DNA from: Corynespora cassiicola
Lineage: Eukaryota; Ascomycota; Dothideomycetes; Pleosporales; Corynesporascaceae
Length of the DNA: 64,000 nucleotides
NCBI GenBank assembly: GCA_022059125.1
Contig: JAEUWY010000015.1
Location: forward strand, 1,426,001-1,490,000
Direction of reading: 5' to 3'
Part shown: positions 57,948 to 64,000 of the stretch, piece by piece
How the letters are laid out: each line of letters begins with the position of its first letter
Position numbering within the stretch: position 1 is the first letter of the stretch
Notes under the pieces: generated by a model
The model's input: only the letters and a program-made list of their open reading frames with translations
Told to the model about the DNA's origin: nothing
The model's database searches: none
Translations under genes and position numbers: made by a program

Positions 57948-58910
57948 ATGGACAATCTCACGCCCTCCGATCTTTTCTCGCCCTCGAAAGCTCGCCAGCA
58001 GCGCGCCCAGGCCCAGGACTGGGCGCAGATTGACAGTTGGCTGAGCTACAAATATGCTGGCCGCACGGTGCCGACTTTCGAGCGCAACGAGGAAACACTC
58101 AAGGTGCTGCGTGAGCTATCGTTGGCAAACGAGCGCGCAGATGAGGAGCGCGCTATACAGAACAGACTAGAGAGGGAGGCGTTGAAGGAGCTGGAAGAGG
58201 TATGATAGGTCTGCGAGGTCTGCCCCGACCATGCGATCAGCTTGGGAAAGCGCTGACTGGAGTAGCAACCCAAGGATGAAGAGAACGAAAAGATATTCGA
58301 ACGGATCAGGGCGAACCTTACTCCTGAAGGCTCTCAAGCCCTACACGCCCTCGCATCCACGACCGTCACGCTCGAAACACCCAGTGCGAACCCTGAGACG
58401 ATCGCACACGCCCTCATACAACATACATCTACCTCGCAGACATTGTCGAATCAACTAGCCCACCTTCAGGTTCTACAAGATTATCTTTCGAAACAGCATT
58501 CCCTTCTCCGCGCTCAGCTAAGCGAATTACAAACCAACCCCGCTTTCAATGCCCCGCCGCCTCTGCAGCGCCAGACAACCGATCAAGTGCGGCAGGCTAA
58601 GCACCTCCGCTCAAAGATCAGGGAATATGAAGATCGGCTGGCAAATTTGCAGGCAAGCCAGTCGAGGACGATGACACCGGGCTCGAAGAACGCCGGAAGT
58701 GCCGAAGCAATTGGTGATATGCTGGAACAACAAAAGGCCTTGGATGAAATACGAGAAAGAGTCGAAGGTCTGGAGGCTGAAGTCAATGAGTTTGCAGGAT
58801 TGCCGGCAGATAAAGAAGCGGCAAGGAAAGAAGTGGGAAAACTGGAGGTGGAGCTTGATGAAGTAAGGCGGAAGAGAGACGTGTTGTTCCAAGAACTTGT
58901 TGGAAAATAG
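57948..58910 (+). CDS. HAUS1-like augmin subunit, coiled coil
   Basis: Two exons (57948-58199, 58266-58910) give 298 residues. The N-terminal part DSWLSYKYAGRTVPTFERNEETLKVLREL resembles the start of HAUS1, a subunit of the augmin complex that recruits gamma-tubulin to spindle microtubules for branching nucleation. After it come long heptad-rich helices (LANERADEERAIQNRLEREALKEL; LQVLQDYLSKQHSLLRAQLSEL; EQQKALDEIRERVEGLEAEV). There is no enzymatic motif. Augmin is absent from yeasts but has been described in Aspergillus nidulans, so its presence is reasonable. Because coiled coils look alike, the family call is moderate, resting mainly on the first 60 residues and total length. Confidence 0.65.
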
Positions 58911-59736
58911 TTATGAATCACGTATTCTAGATGTAAATTCGCATACCCTATATATCCATGAATTTCTAGGAAAGGCTTCGATTATCAGTTCGCACCGTGT
59001 AGAGTTACTGAGCTATCTCGAACAGAGCGGTATTGGCGCTACGATCCTTTCCTTCCGTGGTCCTAGGGTGCGGATGTAGAAATTTTGTGAATTGACCTTA
59101 GACCGAAGAAACATTCAATTATCGTACCACATGATATTGTAGGATGCTCATCCCAGTGGTTCCGTGGGCGCTACTGGATCCATCTCAATATTCCCAAGTC
59201 CTCCGAAAATAAGCCGCTGTATGCTGAGTAGGTGCATATGTAGAACAAATCCGCCGTGCTTACACGGGAACGGCAGCCTCTTTGTCAGCCGTTTCTAGTG
59301 TATTGGTGCTTATGTACTCAAGCCAACGCAAATGTGCTCACCCATCCTGCAAGGCTACTGCAGGGAGCTCAATGTTCTGACAAGCGACGCACGCCTAATA
59401 TTACACCCCACTCAATTGTCCAATAGCAGTGTGATAAACTAGCGAATGAGACGGATTATTTCTACGAAAGAGGAATGTAGAAATACGCTTTCTGCAATCT
59501 CCCTGAGTAGCTGGGATGTTGCACCCTTGGAACATGAACGTTGTCACACAGCTAATTTATTAGTAGACCGCTTTAATGTGAAGATATAAATTAGCAAAGC
59601 TTAAGAACCATGCGTTCAAGTTGGCTGCGGAGACTTGAAAAATGCAGCGTGTGCGGTAATGTTTAGATGAGATTTTATAAAAGCGTTCGCCCTGATTATC
59701 TCGAACCAAGATATACCGCCCTCAAAATCTTCCAAG
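58911..59736. other. Intergenic interval
   Basis: AT-rich 0.8 kb with one short frame (58897-59079) overlapping the previous gene. The last bases are the promoter of the DJ-1-like gene. No gene seen. Confidence 0.55.
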
Positions 59737-60913
59737 ATGCTACTCCTGAACTTGATCTTAACACTTTCTGTCCTTGGGAACCATGCATTAGCCCAAACTA
59801 ACCTCACATACCAACAAATCATCAACGCCCAGCGCACCCTCTCCATTGGCGCTGTACGCCTCCTCACCCATAAGCAATACCCTCCTACTAAGTCTCCCCC
59901 AGGTCATATTCCCCGGCTTCCAACCTCTCGACCTCTACGGCCCACTTTCAGTCCTTCATGGCGTGCATATTACCCCAATCACCGCACTCATGCTTAGGCT
60001 AAGACACTCAGATCTCCTCAACATACCAAATGACGCTTTCCATAATCTCGACAAGAACCGGCCCCGTTTCCTTCGGTGTTCCACCCTTCTCAAGGGGCGA
60101 TTTTAGCTTTATGATTGGCGCCGAAACAGTGGCCACGCACACTTTCGAAACGGCACCAGCTCTGGATATGATTCTCGTACCTGGGGGCTGGGGAAGCGCA
60201 GTGCTGATTGAGCAGAACAACACAGGGATTGAGGATTTTGTAGCGAGGAGGTTTAACATGACGGATTATGGCAAGTTGAATTCTCTGTTCTCATTCCTCA
60301 AATGCCACCTCCTAATTTTTGGGGTCTTTTCGTAATATGAATAAGGATGATATGGGGAACAGTTTCTGATGGAGAGTGTAGTCCTCAGTGTGTGTACCGG
60401 CGCCGTGCACCTAGCGCGCAGTGGCATTCTGAATGGCCAACCCGCAACTACCAATAAAGCCCAGTGGAGATATTTCACGCAGCTGGCGGCTAGCTATCGT
60501 GCCGAGAACGTAGAGTGGCTACCCAGTGCGCGGTGGGTGAACTCACACGAGGGTAAGGTATGGACGAGTTCTGGGGTTGCAGCCGGTATTGACATGGTAA
60601 GGCGCGTACCTTCTGAGAGCTAGGCTACTAATTCTGATTGTGTTCATCTAGATACACGCATGGTTGAAGCATGCGTATGGCGACACAAAGGCGGTGAGAA
60701 ACGTTATGAACGGAATAGAGTATGCGCCGCACACGGATAGTCACTGGGATCCCTTCTCTGTGGTGCATGATGTAAGCTGCGATCATCTACCGTTCAGGAA
60801 AACAGTTAAAAAAAAAAGATGGAAAGGATAGGGTAATGCTGACGATAAATCAGGTTCCTGGGGCTGAAACTTCTCGAAATTTGACAGGGTGTGTGACTCC
60901 TGTTGGATACTAG
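59737..60913 (+). CDS. Secreted DJ-1/PfpI-family protein
   Basis: Class I glutamine amidotransferase-like (DJ-1/PfpI) protein. Six exons (59737-59853, 59903-59962, 60012-60270, 60382-60596, 60652-60771, 60854-60913) give 276 residues. A signal peptide (MLLLNLILTLSVLGNHALA) sends it to the secretory path, unusual for the mostly cytosolic family. The fold begins VIFPGFQPLDLYGPLSVLHG. The nucleophile elbow VLSVCTGAVHLARSG places Cys at 150, and ATTNK follows as usual. The third intron (60271-60381) uses a GC donor (GCAAGT) with a TAG acceptor. With this junction the protein reads NMTDYVLSVCTG without a break, whereas no GT-AG choice keeps that motif. Sites such as NLT and NMT could be N-glycosylated. 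Activity (isonitrile hydratase, glyoxalase, protease or none) cannot be told. Confidence 0.85.
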
Positions 60914-61157
60914 CATTGGGAAAGAAGGGCATGACATGGAAAGTATGGTGTACCAACAAACCAACAAAACCGAGAGGCCTGAACAATGCACAGGTAGATC
61001 GAATGGGATATTCGTTACGCAAAAAATTATGAACGAGGTATAGTTAGAGAGGGTGACACTTCTATGGAGTGATTCTATCTTGTGTCTCCATTTTCTCTGA
61101 GGCTGTAAACAATCGCCAGTGTTCAGCCACTAGTACAATAGTCTATCTTTTGACTAC

Positions 61158-64000
61158 CTATGCACCCTCAAGTAGCCGTCCCCTCTCCAAAACCACCGCT
61201 TTTAATCTTTCCACAACCTCTCTTCCAAGCCACTTCAGTCGTCCATCACCCTTCGACGCACCTTCTGCCCATTCAAACACACCCCTCAACTCCCAGAGGT
61301 CTCTGGCGCTCCAGGTCTTGGTCAAAAGTCGCAGTGCTAGCCTATGGTCTACAACTGTAGCACCAGGACTCAAAAATGTCGATGCTTGTGGATCAGCAGG
61401 CAGTATGAGTCCGATATCAGCGACTTCAAATTCGGCGAGGGCGGGCAGAGTGAAGAGCCAATCCCACATCACACGAGATGTACGGCTGGATTGTGCATCG
61501 TTAAGCGCGACAAGAGTGGCAGAAAAGGTTGAGGTATACATATCGCGAGCTGAACGGCGGCGAACATGCAGGGTTTGGTTGACACGGAAGGTTTCCAGAT
61601 GTCGTGGGTTGTTTACGAAGTCGAGAGTTGTGGGCCAATATGCAACATCATTGGACCTGATGTTCGCAATTGTATCTATCTCTGGAATTAGGCAGGGTGC
61701 GAACATCCTCTTCTCGAACCCATCTCTGAGCTGCACCGTGACATCCATGGAAATGGCGCGGCCCGTATCCACATCTCTGACAATGAGGCAACGCGGTTCA
61801 GTGGCAAGCACCCAGAAGTGCCGGAAGGCCTGAAGGTGTGCTTTGGAATCCTGAACATCCGTGGGGTAGATGGGATAGAAGGCGCAGATTAGTGAAGCAA
61901 TGGCCTTGTTCGATGTGCTAAAGGTGTGCGTGCCTCCTGCTACAAAGAGCGCACCAAAAGCCATGTGTGCAGCCAAGTGGGACCCGTAAGGTACTTCTGG
62001 GCCCACACGTCCGTGTAACGCACGGAGCCGCCTGAATACGTCGAGATCGCCCGTCCCAGCCATCACGGTCGCCACAGAAAGCGCTAAAAGATCCTGACAA
62101 TTGCGTACCGTGTTGCGGGCAAGTTTGGAATCGTAGCGTAGAGCCGGAAGTTTGCACACCCGCATGAATTGATCCAAATACTTAATCAGGAAATCTCGGA
62201 CCTGCGTGTCACCTGTGCCAGCATACTTTAAAGAGACACTCCAAAGTAAGCCTGCCAATATATTGAAAAAGGGCATCTGGCTGCTGCGCAGTTTGATGAT
62301 GCTCTTCAGACTAAAGTTATCCCGATATTCGCGAGGGAGATTCTTGATTACCCAGTCGTCAGTGGCTTCAATATGATCCCACATGATGAGATGTTTTGCG
62401 AGGGTTCGAAGGAGAAATATATCCGGCCTAACGTAGTCGAACTGGGGAAGTGTATCAGGGATCTCAATTTTTCGTGCCACGGCTTCGTCGTGCGTCTTCA
62501 TGAATACGAGCGCAATTGCGATGACCGCGCCCGCAGTTGCCTGGTCGAGAATATGGACGATGTTGACAGGTTTAGGTGCAACTGCAACTGATAGCAACCG
62601 CTCCACGATGCGCATATCGTGTAAACCTTGGAGGTCACTGCCTTTGCCTAGGTTGATGAAGCCCAACGCAAAGCCGGCAGCTAGCCTGTAGGCTTCATCT
62701 CGTAGACTATCGGGAGGTTCAGAAGGATCTGGCTCGTCAACGTGCTCAATTTCCGATAGCATGACCTCGCTCATTCTGCGATGTTGAGTGTTGTAGTAAA
62801 GAAGCCCGATCCCCATAAGACCGGTCGTCTGAGTGTATGGAGAAAGGTTCAATTCCGCAGCTCCTGGAGGCAACATTCTAGTAACATGAACAGACAATAA
62901 TCGGGTCACAAGGGTGTCCATAGTGCCCATGTAGGATGCAGAAAGCCCCAGGAGCAGCCCCACTGACGTCATTGTATGCTTCGGGGTAAGGTATTTGAAA
63001 GACAACCACTTGGCGATAGTCTTGAGATGTCCATTGAGACCCAGGCCTAACAACAGGCCGGCGTGTTTGTTCGTAAGCTCGTTCGGCTTGTTGTACATTA
63101 TCCAGGAGGTGTCGATGCCTTGTGCATCACGGGATATGCTAAGCCCTGCGGCAACACCCGCATTGAAGAAGGCCCAGAAAAACTTCTCTTCCGAATACAG
63201 GGCGCGCTCAGCGGTCATCACGTTGCCCATGGGCTTCATGAGACACGACGTTGAAAAGCCGTATAGAGGATATTTTTCGGTAAGCAAAGGCTTCTTGCTG
63301 TTAAACTTTGCCATCGAGCTTCCGGCCGGTAATGAAAAGGTGCGTATCATGACCCACTGCATCATGACTTTCTGCCCCTCTAATATTGCCGCTTCATCTG
63401 CTCCATTTTCCGGTCGATATTCAGCAGTAGTCTGTTTAAGAGGTTCCAGGAGAGCATGTGCCTCCATGAATCTTCGATCCTCGTTGAAGATTAATCTAGT
63501 AATGTAGTGGCGCTCCCACTCTGCTATTGGCTGCAGCTGCTCTGATTTGTCCACTCCTTGACATATGGTATGGACATCTCGGGTGGTACCGGAGTACAGG
63601 TTCGACTGTAAACTTATCATGGTATTGGATTGATTCTGCCTTATGTCATGCACAACTTCGTTGCTCGGCGAAAGACTTAAGTCGAGATCTTCTCGCTGCA
63701 CAAGTTTCAAGAGAGAACTTGTCCAGGTCGTAGGTGGATTTGCCTGACATCTAGTTATGGCCTCCATTAGGGGTGCCTTGGCTGTCTCCGGTAAGGTCGC
63801 AAGCATTTGGACAGTTATACCGCATCTCTCGATGAGCTCCACGGTTTTTCTTGGCTGTGAGCTCCAATCGATATCTCGGAAGAATTTCTGGAGAGCTTTA
63901 GTTCGAGGAGTAACGCCAGTAATGACTTCGTCAACATTGACAGAAGAGTGTGGGGAAGCCTTGGACTGTCTGATGAGGCTGGCCAATGTCGGAAACGGAT
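61158..64000 (-). CDS. apc1: Anaphase-promoting complex subunit 1 (APC1), C-terminal part
   Basis: Largest scaffold subunit of the APC/C ubiquitin ligase (BimE in Aspergillus). The frame is open through the right edge, so the N-terminal half is outside. The visible single-exon part gives 947 residues. The proteasome/cyclosome (PC) repeats form the middle: TNKHAGLLLGLGLNGHLKTI, HTMTSVGLLLGLSASYMGTMD, QTTGLMGIGLLYYNTQHRRMSE and LAAGFALGFINLGKG. These alternating G-L-x-x-G-L-G helices form the toroid that contacts other subunits. Upstream of them lie YPLYGFSTSCLMKPMGNVMTAE and ALYSEEKFFWAFFNAG. The far C-terminus has GGTHTFSTSNKAIASLICAFYP. The match to the family is very clear and the reading frame is intact. 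Confidence 0.95.
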   Translation of the reverse strand, partial: PFPTLASLIRQSKASPHSSVNVDEVITGVTPRTKALQKFFRDIDWSSQPRKTVELIERCGITVQMLATLPETAKAPLMEAITRCQANPPTTWTSSLLKLVQREDLDLSLSPSNEVVHDIRQNQSNTMISLQSNLYSGTTRDVHTICQGVDKSEQLQPIAEWERHYITRLIFNEDRRFMEAHALLEPLKQTTAEYRPENGADEAAILEGQKVMMQWVMIRTFSLPAGSSMAKFNSKKPLLTEKYPLYGFSTSCLMKPMGNVMTAERALYSEEKFFWAFFNAGVAAGLSISRDAQGIDTSWIMYNKPNELTNKHAGLLLGLGLNGHLKTIAKWLSFKYLTPKHTMTSVGLLLGLSASYMGTMDTLVTRLLSVHVTRMLPPGAAELNLSPYTQTTGLMGIGLLYYNTQHRRMSEVMLSEIEHVDEPDPSEPPDSLRDEAYRLAAGFALGFINLGKGSDLQGLHDMRIVERLLSVAVAPKPVNIVHILDQATAGAVIAIALVFMKTHDEAVARKIEIPDTLPQFDYVRPDIFLLRTLAKHLIMWDHIEATDDWVIKNLPREYRDNFSLKSIIKLRSSQMPFFNILAGLLWSVSLKYAGTGDTQVRDFLIKYLDQFMRVCKLPALRYDSKLARNTVRNCQDLLALSVATVMAGTGDLDVFRRLRALHGRVGPEVPYGSHLAAHMAFGALFVAGGTHTFSTSNKAIASLICAFYPIYPTDVQDSKAHLQAFRHFWVLATEPRCLIVRDVDTGRAISMDVTVQLRDGFEKRMFAPCLIPEIDTIANIRSNDVAYWPTTLDFVNNPRHLETFRVNQTLHVRRRSARDMYTSTFSATLVALNDAQSSRTSRVMWDWLFTLPALAEFEVADIGLILPADPQASTFLSPGATVVDHRLALRLLTKTWSARDLWELRGVFEWAEGASKGDGRLKWLGREVVERLKAVVLERGRLLEGA

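Noticed and set aside
60030..60335. DJ-1-like gene as a frameshifted pseudogene
   Set aside because: A GC-AG intron restores one continuous frame with the full active-site motif, so disruption is not needed.

Overview
The window is nuclear DNA of a filamentous ascomycete (Pezizomycotina; Dothideomycetes is a guess from gene style only). Genes are split by many short GT-AG introns of about 45-70 nt, coding exons are compact, and the recognisable families (AA9 polysaccharide monooxygenase, Slm1, STAND N-terminal domain, fungal P450s, C2H2 plus fungal-specific regulator domain, Utp22, APC1) are typical of such fungi. All exon models were assembled by hand from the sequence. Each complete model I counted sums to a multiple of three and joins without an internal stop. 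I recognised about 20 protein genes, two of them cut by the window edges, plus one small cysteine-rich gene that is a weaker call. I found no rRNA, tRNA, CRISPR array or intact mobile element.

Layout. 0-8 kb: tail of an unknown gene, a secreted AA9 enzyme (minus strand) with paired CreA-like sites upstream, a gene-free stretch, then the Slm1-type plasma-membrane protein. 8-11.4 kb: a 978-residue protein with a fungal STAND N-terminal domain. 13-32 kb: an accessory block rich in small-molecule chemistry: MFS exporter, medium-chain reductase, F-box-like protein, P450, small cysteine-rich protein, second P450, short-chain dehydrogenase, carboxylesterase, alpha/beta hydrolase and a C2H2 regulator. 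There is no PKS, NRPS or terpene-cyclase backbone, so the block looks like a degradation or tailoring cluster with its own regulator, and is the best candidate here for an undescribed system. 33.5-39.6 kb: core genes UTP22 and cystathionine gamma-synthase, divergently arranged over 249 bp. 39.6-53.6 kb: a gene-poor, GC-rich, repeat-rich region holding one gene, a Con7-like C2H2 regulator. 53.6-64 kb: core genes again: a GTPBP1-like GTPase, protein-L-isoaspartate methyltransferase head-to-head with a HAUS1-like augmin subunit, a secreted DJ-1/PfpI protein with a GC-AG intron, and the C-terminal 947 residues of APC1, which runs off the right edge.

How the genes could work together: the exporter, two P450s, two oxidoreductases, two hydrolases and regulator between 13 and 32 kb could oxidise, hydrolyse and export one substrate family. 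That is inference from neighbourhood alone. The core genes on either side carry out unrelated housekeeping.
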